This document shows, in pieces, positions 9,713-20,703 of a DNA stretch of 64,000 nt (position 1 is the first letter of the stretch; the number at the start of each line of letters is the position of its first letter). A model generated the notes under the pieces. It worked only from the letters and a program-made list of their open reading frames with translations. It did not search any database and had not been told where the DNA came from. The position numbers were made by a program, and so were the translations under genes. Source of the DNA: Pseudomonas paraeruginosa PA7 (GTDB lineage Bacteria; Pseudomonadota; Gammaproteobacteria; Pseudomonadales; Pseudomonadaceae); assembly GCF_000017205.1 (NCBI RefSeq), contig NC_009656.1:4902001-4966000 (forward strand). Reading direction: 5' to 3'.

Positions 9713-9755
9713 GGCTCCTCGCCCAGGCTGGTCAATTCGCCCGATGCGAGGAGCC
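9713..9755 (+). promoter_or_regulatory. Hairpin that covers the ribosome-binding site of the next gene
   Basis: GGCTCCTCGC (9713-9722) is perfectly complementary to GCGAGGAGCC (9746-9755). The right arm contains GAGGAG, the Shine-Dalgarno of the channel gene starting at GTG 9760. Folding would hide the site; the arm followed by TTT may also act as a weak terminator of the acyl-CoA operon. Confidence 0.6.
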
Positions 9756-9759
9756 TTTC

Positions 9760-10404
9760 GTGAATACCCTGCTGCTGCGCTACCGTTTCCGCCTGCTGTT
9801 CTTCTCCACGGTCCTCTTCACCCTGGTCCTCGGCCTCCCTTCCAGCACCAAGCCACGGGTGCTCGGCGCCCTCCTGCTGCTGGTGCTCAGCGGCATGAAT
9901 ACCCTGCGCCGGCGCAGCCCACTGGTCTACCTGACGGCCTTCTTCGGCCTGTTCAGCCTGGCCCTGTACACCACCGCCGACTTCAGCAGCCCCTATTCCA
10001 GCCTGCCGCCCGGCCTGCTCCGCGGTCTGAGCCTGATCCTGCTGTACCTGACCCTGTTCGCCGCGCTGTTCCGCCGCGTCACCCAGGAGCGCCCGGTGAC
10101 CCACGAGTTGCTCTACGGCCTCTGCGCCCTCTACCTGCAGATGGCGCTGGCCTTCGCCCTCGCCTACTACATGGTCGAGCAGATGGCGCCGGCCAGCTTC
10201 ATCGCCAGCCATGGCGCGCTGGGCCTGGATACCTTCGTCTACTACAGCCTGGTGACCCTGACCACCGTGGGCTACGGCGACATCCAGGCGATCAATCCGC
10301 TGGCACGCCTGCTGGCGGGCAGCGAAGGGGTGATCGGGGTGTTGTTCATCGCTCTCGCCGTGGCCCGCAGCCTGACCTTGATGAGCGACAGCGAAGAGCT
10401 CTGA
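9760..10404 (+). CDS. Two-TM potassium-channel-like membrane protein
   Basis: 214 residues: several hydrophobic segments in the first half, then a pore-loop module ending in the selectivity filter TTVGYGDI followed by a last helix. The filter defines the voltage-gated-like or 'ion channel 2' superfamily, so K+ conduction is probable but untested. Start is GTG 9760, placed 6 nt after GAGGAG, which lies inside a stable hairpin. It is short for a channel with a full voltage-sensor and no cytoplasmic RCK domain is present. Matches PA0742. Confidence 0.85.
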   Translation: MNTLLLRYRFRLLFFSTVLFTLVLGLPSSTKPRVLGALLLLVLSGMNTLRRRSPLVYLTAFFGLFSLALYTTADFSSPYSSLPPGLLRGLSLILLYLTLFAALFRRVTQERPVTHELLYGLCALYLQMALAFALAYYMVEQMAPASFIASHGALGLDTFVYYSLVTLTTVGYGDIQAINPLARLLAGSEGVIGVLFIALAVARSLTLMSDSEEL

Positions 10405-10519
10405 TTATTAAGCAGAGCTAATGAGTGCATCCGCTTCGCAACGGTTTATCCCGATCGTCTCGGCGCGGATGATGTGTTCCACCGCCGCCCCGCGGCATGT
10501 CTCGAACGGAAGGTGCAGC

Positions 10520-11161
10520 ATGAAAATCGCCCTGATCGGCGCCACCGGCCACGTCGGCCACTATTTCCTCAACGAAGCCCTGCTGCGCGGCCACGCGGTG
10601 TCCGCGCTGGTCCGCGACCCGGGCAAGCTGGCGGCCCGCGACGGCCTCAATGTAGTGCAGGCGGACGTCAGCGACCCGGCCCAGGTGGCCAGCGCCGTAG
10701 CAGGCCACGAGGTGGTCATCAGCGCCTTCAACGGCGGCTGGGGTAGCGCCGACCTTCGCGCCCGCCACGCCGCCGGCAGCCAGGCCATTCTCGACGGCGT
10801 GAAACGCTCCGGCGTGCCGCGCCTGCTGGTCCTCGGCGGCGCCGGGAGCCTGGAGATCGCCCCTGGCCAGCGCCTGGTGGATAGCCCGGAGTTCCCCGAG
10901 CAGTGGAAGCAGGGCGCCCTCGGCGCCGCCGACGCCTTCGACCAGCTGCGCGGCGAGCAACGACTGGACTGGGTGTTCCTCAGCCCGGCGATGCTCCTCG
11001 AACCCGGCCAGCGCAGCGGCAAATTCCGCCTCGGCGGCGACCAGGTGCTGTTCGACGCCAAGGGCGAGAGCCGGATTTCCCTGGAAGACCTGGCGCTGGC
11101 CATGCTCGACGAGGCCGAGCAGCCCCGTCATCATCGCCAGCGCTTCACCGTGGCCTACTGA
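10520..11161 (+). CDS. NAD(P)-binding Rossmann oxidoreductase (NmrA/YwnB-like)
   Basis: 213 residues with an N-terminal dinucleotide motif (IALIGATGHVGHYFLNEAL) and the body of an atypical short-chain dehydrogenase (VVQADVSD, VISAFNGGWG, LLVLGGAGSLEI). Members act as NADPH sensors or reductases; no catalytic Tyr-x-x-x-Lys pair is evident, so function is unassigned. ATG 10520 follows AAGGTG; an upstream in-frame start gives an unlikely 33-residue extension. Its stop is followed by a bidirectional terminator shared with sdsA1. Matches PA0741. Confidence 0.85.
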   Translation: MKIALIGATGHVGHYFLNEALLRGHAVSALVRDPGKLAARDGLNVVQADVSDPAQVASAVAGHEVVISAFNGGWGSADLRARHAAGSQAILDGVKRSGVPRLLVLGGAGSLEIAPGQRLVDSPEFPEQWKQGALGAADAFDQLRGEQRLDWVFLSPAMLLEPGQRSGKFRLGGDQVLFDAKGESRISLEDLALAMLDEAEQPRHHRQRFTVAY

Positions 11162-11167
11162 AAAGCC

Positions 11168-11190
11168 AAGGCGCCCCTCTCGGGCGCCTT
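11168..11190. terminator. Bidirectional terminator between the PA0741-like gene and sdsA1
   Basis: Perfect stem AAGGCGCCC/GGGCGCCTT with a CTCTC loop. On the minus strand a TTTT tract follows after GGC; on the plus strand T-rich sequence follows. The two genes converge here. Confidence 0.8.
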
Positions 11191-11195
11191 CGTCG

Positions 11196-14189
<2,994 letters not shown>

Positions 14190-14191
14190 GG

Positions 14192-14383
14192 TCAGCGCCA
14201 GCGACCGTCGTCGCGGCGATTCTGCCAGGAACGGTTCCAGTCGCGTCCGCGGTTGTCATGGGCGCGGTCGTGGTAGCGCTCGTAGCGGTAATCGGGGCGA
14301 TGCCGGTGGTCGTCGCGGTCGTAGAGCACGCAGGCCGACAACGGCAGGACGAGGATCAGCAGGGAGGAAAGCAAACGACGCAT
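14192..14383 (-). CDS. Small arginine/tyrosine-rich lipoprotein
   Basis: 63 residues. The signal peptide MRRLLSSLLILVLPLSAC ends in the lipobox LSAC, so the mature protein begins at the lipidated Cys18. The remainder is very polar, rich in Arg, Asp, His and Tyr (YDRDDHRHRPDYRYERYHDR). It resembles two further small lipoproteins just upstream on the same strand (14867-15325 and 15419-15598). Function unknown. Only 2 nt separate its stop from that of sdsB1 on the other strand. Matches PA0738 by order. Confidence 0.82.
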   Translation of the reverse strand: MRRLLSSLLILVLPLSACVLYDRDDHRHRPDYRYERYHDRAHDNRGRDWNRSWQNRRDDGRWR

Positions 14384-14503
14384 GGCGCCTCCTGTGCGGC
14401 CCCGGCCTCTCCTGCGGATGCGGGAGGATTGCCTTCCGGAGCCTGCACATCGGACTGCGCGACGCGCGGGCGGTGCCCGCGGCGAGGGTAAAGCCTGTGT
14501 AAA

Positions 14504-14749
14504 TCAGCCGCGGCTGCGCAGGTGCAGGACGCCGAACAGCAGCACCTGCAGGCGCTCCAGCCAAGGTGCCGGGCGCGCCTCGAGGCGCCCGTTGAGCAAC
14601 AGGATCTCGGCGGCATGGACCAGCACCAGTACGCCGGACGACAGCAGGATCGGGCGGTGCAGTTCACCCAGCGGATAGGCCAGGTTGACCAGCGCGACGA
14701 GCCAGAACATCGCCAGGGCGCCCTTGGCGAACGACAGGAAATGACTCAT
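14504..14749 (-). CDS. DUF1145-family small membrane protein
   Basis: 81 residues with two or three membrane helices (FAKGALAMFWLVALVNLAYPLG and PILLSSGVLVLVHAAEILLLNG), ending in a basic segment. The pattern fits DUF1145 proteins, small inner-membrane proteins of unknown function. ATG 14749 is preceded by AGGAGGTTCCC, an excellent ribosome site that rules out the longer upstream frame. It lies among small lipoprotein genes but its own spacing (about 120 nt on both sides) suggests a separate transcript. Confidence 0.85.
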   Translation of the reverse strand: MSHFLSFAKGALAMFWLVALVNLAYPLGELHRPILLSSGVLVLVHAAEILLLNGRLEARPAPWLERLQVLLFGVLHLRSRG

Positions 14750-14866
14750 GGGAACCTCCTCGTTTCGGTATCGGCAGAGTGTGCCGAGCAAATGCGCCAA
14801 GGGGGTCCGCACTTTCGACTGGAAAGCACGGCGGAGTTTGGCAGGCGCCGCCGTGCCTTCCATCGT

Positions 14867-15325
14867 TCAGTTGCGCCAGCGGGCCGCGCCGCCGTGGTGG
14901 TCCTGGCGCCCCGGGCGGTCCTGCCGACCGTGTTGCTGCCAGCGTTGCGGCGAGTGTCCGCGCCATTGCGGCTGGCCACCGCGCTGCCAGTTGCCCGGAT
15001 GCCGCTCGCCGCGGTGCGCCGGGCGCGACTCGTGGTAGCGGCGCTCCTGGTAGCGATACTGCTCGCGCCGGTAGTCGCGATGGCCATCGTAGCGCCGTGG
15101 CGCCGGGTAGTAGCGGCGGTCGTAGTAGCGCGTCGAGTGGTAGCGCCTTTCACTGCGCCAACCATCGTCATACACGCGATAGCGCGGCACTTCGTAGGCG
15201 TAGCCGTAGGGCTGGCCGCGATAGTGGCGCCAGTCGCGGTCATCGTAGTCGTAGTCATAAACCGCGCAGCCACCCAGGCTGGCGAGAAACAGGAGAAGCG
15301 GAACTCTCAGGAATGTGCGCCACAT
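14867..15325 (-). CDS. Arg/Tyr-rich lipoprotein of unknown function
   Basis: 152 residues. Signal peptide MWRTFLRVPLLLFLASLGGC with lipobox LGGC, then CAVYDYDYDDRDWRHYRGQ and long runs of Arg-Tyr-His repeats (RRYDGHRDYRREQYRYQERR). The strongly basic, aromatic, low-complexity mature part suggests an extended cell-surface or peptidoglycan-facing protein; no enzymatic motif is visible. MWRTFL at 15325 is taken as start because the signal peptide begins there. Probably PA0736. Confidence 0.8.
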   Translation of the reverse strand: MWRTFLRVPLLLFLASLGGCAVYDYDYDDRDWRHYRGQPYGYAYEVPRYRVYDDGWRSERRYHSTRYYDRRYYPAPRRYDGHRDYRREQYRYQERRYHESRPAHRGERHPGNWQRGGQPQWRGHSPQRWQQHGRQDRPGRQDHHGGAARWRN

Positions 15326-15418
15326 GGCAGCCTCCTGCGGCCCCGCCGCCAGCCGGCCGGATGACCGGCGACGCTGCGAGGCGCGCATACGACGTGAAGA
15401 CTCGGGAAGGGAGTGGGC

Positions 15419-15598
15419 TCAGCACCAGCCTTTCTTGGCATGGCCCGGGGGACAATGGGGCGGACCGCCGCGATCGTAGCCGTAGTAGCCGACGTCGAAC
15501 GGATCCAGCTCGACATAGGCGCCCGGCACACGGACGCTGCATCCGCTTATCAGGTAGGCCGCCAGCAGCAGCCCGATCATTCGCACGACCATCAGCAT
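15419..15598 (-). CDS. 59-residue lipoprotein
   Basis: A short gene read directly from the sequence. ATG 15598 has GAAGGAGA immediately upstream. Residues 1-20 (MLMVVRMIGLLLAAYLISGC) form a lipoprotein signal with lipobox ISGC. The 39-residue mature part contains ELDPFDVGYYGYDRGGPPHC and ends in GHAKKGWC, with two further cysteines. The strong ribosome site and intact lipobox support a real gene. Function unknown; third of a local group of small lipoproteins on this strand. Confidence 0.8.
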   Translation of the reverse strand: MLMVVRMIGLLLAAYLISGCSVRVPGAYVELDPFDVGYYGYDRGGPPHCPPGHAKKGWC

Positions 15599-15831
15599 TC
15601 TCCTTCATCGCAGAACGCAGCCGAACCACGCCTGGACAAGATCCCGATGGAGCGGGAAACCGGTTGCGGCGGATGCAATCCGGCTGCAATAAAGACTGGA
15701 AGGAAAAGCGGAAATTCCCTGAATCCGACCAACGACACGGCTACCCACAGGACGTGACCGCTACCAATCTTTCTCGGTAGAGTGCGCAGATCAAGGACTG
15801 CCGGCCCGCCGGCAACGCTCAAGGAGCATGC

Positions 15832-16908
15832 ATGCAACCCCTCGACCGCGCCCAGGCCCAGCAGCGCGCCAACGACATCCTGGTGTTCCAGCGCGAGCTG
15901 CAACGCCTCGACCAGGAGCAGGCGTTCCGCCTCGAACCGACCCAGGCCCGGCAACTCGCCGACTACCACCTGGCCCTGCTGGACGGCTACCGCGACCGTT
16001 TCGACATCGACCACGACCTGCGCAGCCAGCAACTTTCGCTGGGCATGCGGGTGGCCTCGTTCTTCGGCGCGCTGGCCTTCGCCGCCAGCGTGTTCCTGCT
16101 GTTCTATCGCTTCTGGGGCCTGTTCCCCACCGTCGCCCAGGTGGCGATCCTGGGCGGCAGCGCCTTCGCCGCGTTCTTCGCCACGCTCTGGGTCCAGGCC
16201 AAGGACGCCTCGGGCTACTTCAGCAAGCTGGCGGCGATGGTCGCGTTCGCCTGCTTCGTCCTCGACCTGACCATGCTCGGGCAGATATTCAACGTCACCC
16301 CGACCGACCTGGCCCTGGTGCCCTGGGCGCTCTATGCCCTGCTCCTGGCCTACCTGTGCAACGCCCGGCTGCTGCTGGCGGCGGCGATCCTCTGCGTGAT
16401 GGGCTTCATCGCCGCGCGCGTCGGCACCCGGGGCGGCGGCTACTGGCTGAGCGTAGGCGAGCGACCGGAGAACTTCTTCCCCGCCGCCGCGCTGATCTTC
16501 GCCGTGCCGCTGTGCTTCGAGCAGCGCAACTTCAGCGGCTTCGCCGTGACCTACCGGGTGTTCGCCCTGCTCGGCCTGTTCCTGCCGATGCTGGTGCTGG
16601 CCAACTGGGGGGCGGCCAGCTACCTGGCGCTGCCGACAGCGCTGATCGAGGGCCTCTACCAGGTCGCCGGCTTCGTCGCCGCCGCCCTGGTGATCTGGCT
16701 CGGCGCACGACGCAACTGGGCCGACGTGAGCAACACCGGGGTCACCTTCTTCGTCATCTTCCTCTACACCAAATTCTTCGACTGGTGGTGGGAAGCGATG
16801 CCGAAGTACCTGTTCTTCCTGGTGGTCGGCCTCAGCGCCCTGCTGATCCTGCTGGTCCTGCGCCGCTTGCGCGCGCCCCTGGGTATCGTGAAGAGGGACG
16901 ACGCATGA
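15832..16908 (+). CDS. DUF2157-like multi-pass membrane protein
   Basis: 358 residues. A soluble N-terminal helical region of about 75 residues (rich in Gln, Arg, Leu) precedes about ten membrane segments. This matches the layout of DUF2157/DUF4401-type membrane proteins, whose function is unknown. The ATGA overlap with the next gene (16905-16908) shows a two-gene operon. Probably PA0735/PA0734 by order. Confidence 0.78.
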   Translation: MQPLDRAQAQQRANDILVFQRELQRLDQEQAFRLEPTQARQLADYHLALLDGYRDRFDIDHDLRSQQLSLGMRVASFFGALAFAASVFLLFYRFWGLFPTVAQVAILGGSAFAAFFATLWVQAKDASGYFSKLAAMVAFACFVLDLTMLGQIFNVTPTDLALVPWALYALLLAYLCNARLLLAAAILCVMGFIAARVGTRGGGYWLSVGERPENFFPAAALIFAVPLCFEQRNFSGFAVTYRVFALLGLFLPMLVLANWGAASYLALPTALIEGLYQVAGFVAAALVIWLGARRNWADVSNTGVTFFVIFLYTKFFDWWWEAMPKYLFFLVVGLSALLILLVLRRLRAPLGIVKRDDA

Positions 16909-17720
16909 ACCGAAGCCGTCGCAACGCCCTGGTCGCCGGCAGCCTCCTGCTGCTGGCAGCGAACCTGGCCGCCCTCGGCGGCGTCGCCTGGAACCGTTCC
17001 GGCGAGGCCGAAAGCAAGCTGCTGCTCAGCCAGCGCGAACTCCAGCGCAACTGGTCCTACGACTTCTGGAGCGAAGAGAACAGTGGCGTCGAACTACGCC
17101 TGGAGCTCCGCTCGCCGAACAGCGATCCGCCCAATGACCTCGTTCCCCCGCTGCCACCTGAGCAGATGCGCGCCCTCGGTTTCAGCGTCCCGGATTCGCT
17201 CGACGAGGAAAACGTGCGGCGCTACCGTCGCCAGCAGGAAAAACAGGTGCTGCTGGTCCTTGAGCTCGACGGCCCGGCCTATCGCCGCGAAGTACGCCTG
17301 GCCGAGGAGCGCCTGGCCGAAGCCCGCGCCCGCAGCAAGGCCCTGCCCAAGGATGAAATGCTGTCCAGCCACATGGAGGCCGCTCGCCACCAATTGAAGC
17401 ATGAGCAGGAAGAGGCCAGCCGACTGTTCATCGTCGACGCCGGCCTCGACCTGGCCGTTCTGCGCCAGCGCTACCCGGAGCGCCAGCGCTACGCCATCGT
17501 CAAAGGCCGGGTACGCCCTTGGTCCGCGGTCGACGGAGGCAGGACGCTGGTCGGCGGCTACGTCAGCCGTACCGACCTCGCCGCGATCAACGTGCCACGT
17601 CAATGGCACGCAGTGTTCGCCAAGGTCGACGAGCAAGGCTACCGGCTAGCGCCGCTGGAACTGCATCTCAGCTTCGGCCAGCGCCTGGAGCCCTGGATCA
17701 CCAACGCCGTCCGCCGCTGA
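16905..17720 (+). CDS. Membrane-anchored periplasmic protein, DUF4824-like
   Basis: 271 residues. One N-terminal membrane anchor (LVAGSLLLLAANLAALGGVAW) is followed by a polar periplasmic domain with a charged helical stretch near the middle (YRREVRLAEERLAEARARSKA). It is the downstream partner of the DUF2157-like protein, translated through an ATGA overlap. I associate it only tentatively with DUF4824; the GDYxxLxY motif of the other common partner family is not present. Function unknown. Confidence 0.75.
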   Translation: MNRSRRNALVAGSLLLLAANLAALGGVAWNRSGEAESKLLLSQRELQRNWSYDFWSEENSGVELRLELRSPNSDPPNDLVPPLPPEQMRALGFSVPDSLDEENVRRYRRQQEKQVLLVLELDGPAYRREVRLAEERLAEARARSKALPKDEMLSSHMEAARHQLKHEQEEASRLFIVDAGLDLAVLRQRYPERQRYAIVKGRVRPWSAVDGGRTLVGGYVSRTDLAAINVPRQWHAVFAKVDEQGYRLAPLELHLSFGQRLEPWITNAVRR

Positions 17721-17802
17721 AACGCCCCGCCCGGCGCGCGGCGCTTGCATCCGCGCGCCGGGCGCTGCACCCTGAGCGTTCCCGCCCGCCAACCACCGCG
17801 TC

Positions 17803-18015
17803 ATGAACAGCGAAATCGATCCCGGCCGCTGCCCGCTGTGCCAGCAATCCAACCGCTGCACCCTGGCCGACCCCGCCAGCGCCACCCAGGCTTGCTGGTG
17901 CTTTACCACGGAAATCGATGCGACCGCGCTGGAGCGGATTCCAGCCGAGCTGCGCCGCCGCGCCTGCCTCTGTCCGCGCTGCGCGCAACTGCTACCGCCC
18001 GACGCCGACCACTGA
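17803..18015 (+). CDS. Cysteine-rich CWC-family small protein
   Basis: 70 residues with paired cysteines CPLCQQSNRC, CWC (QACWCF) and CLCPRC, i.e. eight cysteines in a probable zinc-binding arrangement. The CWC pattern defines a small Pfam family often found just upstream of pseudouridine synthase genes. Its TGA overlaps the ATG of the next gene (CTGATG at 18012-18017), so the two are translationally coupled. Molecular role unknown. Confidence 0.85.
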   Translation: MNSEIDPGRCPLCQQSNRCTLADPASATQACWCFTTEIDATALERIPAELRRRACLCPRCAQLLPPDADH

Positions 18016-18707
18016 TGCGCCTGGACCGCTTCCTCGCCAACCTGCCCGAACTCAGCCGCCGCGACGCGCAAAGGCTGATCGCCGGTGGGCGCCTGCGCGT
18101 GGACGGCCAGGTGGTGCGCGACGGCACCCACGAGGTGCGGGTATTCAGCCGGGTGGAACTGGACGAACGGCTGCTCCAGGCCGGCAAGCCGGCGCGCTAC
18201 TACATGCTGCACAAGCCAATGGGCTGCGTCAGCGCCACCCGCGACCCAGAGCATCCAACCGTGCTAGAGCTGCTGCCGCCAGATCACCGCGACGACCTGC
18301 ATATCGGCGGCCGCCTCGACTACAACACCACCGGGCTGATGCTGCTGACCAACGACGGCCGGTGGTCGCGCCGTCTGACCCTTCCCGGCAGCCGGCGCGA
18401 CAAGGTCTACTACGTGGAGACCGAAGAGCCGATCGACCAGCGCTACGTGGACGCCTTCGCCGCCGGCATTCATTTTCGCTTCGAGGACCTCGTCACCCTC
18501 CCCGCACAGCTCGAACCGCTCGGTCCGCGCAGCGCCCGCCTGACCCTGCACGAAGGTCGCTACCACCAGGTCAAGCGGATGTTCGGCCACTTCGACAACA
18601 GGGTACTGCGCCTGCACCGCGAGCGCATGGGTGACATCCAGCTCGACCCGACGCTACCACCGGGGGCATGGCGGCCACTGAATGCTGAAGAAATCTGTTC
18701 GGTGTGA
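18015..18707 (+). CDS. RsuA-family 16S rRNA pseudouridine synthase
   Basis: 230 residues: N-terminal S4 RNA-binding domain (MRLDRFLANLPELSRRDAQRLI), then the RsuA/RluB catalytic core with GGRLDYNTTGLMLLTNDG, catalytic Asp102, and HEGRYHQVKRMFGHF near the end. RsuA converts U516 of 16S rRNA to pseudouridine; length and S4 domain favour RsuA over RluB, E or F, though the exact target base is inferred. Coupled to the CWC gene. Matches PA0733. Confidence 0.9.
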   Translation: MRLDRFLANLPELSRRDAQRLIAGGRLRVDGQVVRDGTHEVRVFSRVELDERLLQAGKPARYYMLHKPMGCVSATRDPEHPTVLELLPPDHRDDLHIGGRLDYNTTGLMLLTNDGRWSRRLTLPGSRRDKVYYVETEEPIDQRYVDAFAAGIHFRFEDLVTLPAQLEPLGPRSARLTLHEGRYHQVKRMFGHFDNRVLRLHRERMGDIQLDPTLPPGAWRPLNAEEICSV

Positions 18708-18842
18708 AACCCCGCCGCCGGCCCCAGTGTCCACCGAAAGAGGCCGGCCCCCGCGGTTTGGCCGACCGTCGCGACCGACGCTAAGCTGAAAGGCATCTGT
18801 CGGATCGACAGTCTTTCCCGCATGGAGCAAGAGAAAGCGCCG

Positions 18843-19886
18843 ATGAAGAGACCCCTTGCCGTACTGCTGCTGGCCTTCGCCGTCGCGGCCGTCCAGGCGG
18901 CCCCCGCCAGCCCGCCGAACGCGCCGCTGCCGCCGGCGGACATCAAGGCCCGGTTGAAGAGCATGAAGCCCGGCGAATACCTCTGGTATCCGGAGGTATC
19001 GCCACAAGGCCCGGTGACCATCGTGGTCAGCCTCACCGAACAGAAGGCCTACATCTATCGCAACGGCATCGCCATCGGCGTCAGCACCTTGAGTTCGGGG
19101 AAGAAGGGCCGGGAGACTCCTACCGGGGTATTCTCGATCCTGCAGAAAAGCGTCGACCACAAGTCCGATCTCTACAACAGCGCGCCCATGCCCTACATGC
19201 AGCGCCTGACCTGGGACGGCATCGCCCTGCACGCCGGCAACCTGCCCGGCTACCCCGCTTCCCACGGCTGCATCCGCCTGCCCATGGCATTTGCCAAGAA
19301 GCTCTACGGCATCACCGGCTTCAGCTCGACCACGGTGATCATCTCCGATGCCAGCAGCGCGCCGAAAGAGGTCGACCACCCCGGCCTGCTGGCGCCGACC
19401 GTGGCCGACGGCCGTCCGGTGACACTGCCGGTGGAGCCTGGCGAGATCGCCTGGAACGACCCCGGCGCCGAGCGCGGCCCGCTGTCGGTACTGATCAGCC
19501 GCGCCGACCAGCGCGCCTACGTGTACCGCGGCGGCCAGCGCATCGGCACCGCGCCGGTACAACTGCCGGCACGCCCGCAAAGCGGCATGGCGGTGTTCTC
19601 GCTGCTGGAAAAACCGACCCGGGCGGAAATCGAGGAAACCTCGCCGAACCTGCGCTGGTCGGTGGTCCAGGTGAGCAATCCGGGGCATGGCCTGACGCCC
19701 TCCGAACAACTGGGCAAGATCCGCATGGATCCGGCCTTCGTCCGCGAGATGCTCGGCGCCATGGATGTCGGCAGTACCCTGGTGATCACCGACTGGGCCT
19801 CGACCCGGGACACCCACAGCGACTCCGATTTCACGGTGATCGCCACGGAAACCCCGAACAATCCGACGAAATCGCTTAAAAAGTAG
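18843..19886 (+). CDS. L,D-transpeptidase (YkuD) family protein
   Basis: 347 residues. Signal peptide (MKRPLAVLLLAFAVAAVQAA) then a YkuD domain from about residue 58 with catalytic His130 and PASHGCIRLP containing Cys143. A second region (about 195-310) repeats part of the fold (LSVLISRADQRAYVYRGGQRIG, echoing ITIVVSLTEQKAYIYRNGIAIG) but has no SHGC motif. So it looks like an active transpeptidase domain plus a degenerate copy. Acts on peptidoglycan in the periplasm. A CTGTCG/CGACAG hairpin precedes it. Probably PA0732. Confidence 0.88.
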   Translation: MKRPLAVLLLAFAVAAVQAAPASPPNAPLPPADIKARLKSMKPGEYLWYPEVSPQGPVTIVVSLTEQKAYIYRNGIAIGVSTLSSGKKGRETPTGVFSILQKSVDHKSDLYNSAPMPYMQRLTWDGIALHAGNLPGYPASHGCIRLPMAFAKKLYGITGFSSTTVIISDASSAPKEVDHPGLLAPTVADGRPVTLPVEPGEIAWNDPGAERGPLSVLISRADQRAYVYRGGQRIGTAPVQLPARPQSGMAVFSLLEKPTRAEIEETSPNLRWSVVQVSNPGHGLTPSEQLGKIRMDPAFVREMLGAMDVGSTLVITDWASTRDTHSDSDFTVIATETPNNPTKSLKK

Positions 19887-19965
19887 TCGGCAAGTTGTTC
19901 AAAAATCGAGCACAATGCCTCTCATCCGGTAAAAACCACACTGAACCGATGGGAATACTGCTCGT

Positions 19966-20703
19966 ATGCCAACCTTCCTCCGTGCCGCCCTGCGCAGGCT
20001 GAGCCTGGCGGGCGCCACCCTTTGCGCACTGGCCAGCCTGCCGGTGTTCGCCCAGCCCCTTCCTTCCGCCAAGGACCTTCAGGAACTCGCCCCCCGGGCC
20101 AGCCTGCCAACCCTCGAACTGGCCCTCACCGCCTATGCCTGCGCGAGCGCCAGCCAGGGCGGCGACAACGGCCTGCTGACGGTGATCGACTACTCGCGGC
20201 CATCGCGCGACAAGCGCCTCTGGGTATTCGATCTGAAGGCCCGCAAGCTGCTCTTCGAAGAGTGGGTGACCCACGGCAAGAACAGCGGCGACGACCTCGC
20301 CACCTCCTTTTCCAACCGGCCGAACAGCTACCAGTCCTCCATCGGCCTGTTCCAGACCGGCCAGCTCTATACCGGCAAGCATGGCCAGTCGCTACGCCTG
20401 GTGGGCCTGGAGCCGGGCTTCAACGACAAGAGCGAAGAGCGCGCCATCGTCATGCATTCCGCCGCCTACGCCGATCCCAGAGTGGTCCCCGGACTCGGTC
20501 GCCTCGGCCGCAGCCAGGGCTGCCCTGCGGTACGCCCGGCCGTAGCCGCGCGGCTGATCAACACTCTCAAGCGCGGCAGCTACCTGTTCGCCTATTACCC
20601 GCAGCCGAAATGGCTGGAAACCTCGCGTTTCCTGACCCCGCAGAGCTGCGCCGTGGCTCGCGCGGCCCGCACGCCGGAAGTGATCGCCAGCCTGCTCAAG
20701 TAG
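19966..20703 (+). CDS. YkuD_2-type murein L,D-transpeptidase-like secreted protein
   Basis: 245 residues. Signal peptide ending near VFAQ (residues 27-30), then the 'murein L,D-transpeptidase catalytic domain' family: MHSAAYA with His164 and GRLGRSQGCPAVRP with Cys186. The SQGC motif replaces SHGC of classical YkuD enzymes, as usual for this family. Directly downstream of another YkuD protein with an 80-nt gap, suggesting shared expression. Substrate is presumably peptidoglycan stem peptides. Probably PA0731. Confidence 0.86.
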   Translation: MPTFLRAALRRLSLAGATLCALASLPVFAQPLPSAKDLQELAPRASLPTLELALTAYACASASQGGDNGLLTVIDYSRPSRDKRLWVFDLKARKLLFEEWVTHGKNSGDDLATSFSNRPNSYQSSIGLFQTGQLYTGKHGQSLRLVGLEPGFNDKSEERAIVMHSAAYADPRVVPGLGRLGRSQGCPAVRPAVAARLINTLKRGSYLFAYYPQPKWLETSRFLTPQSCAVARAARTPEVIASLLK

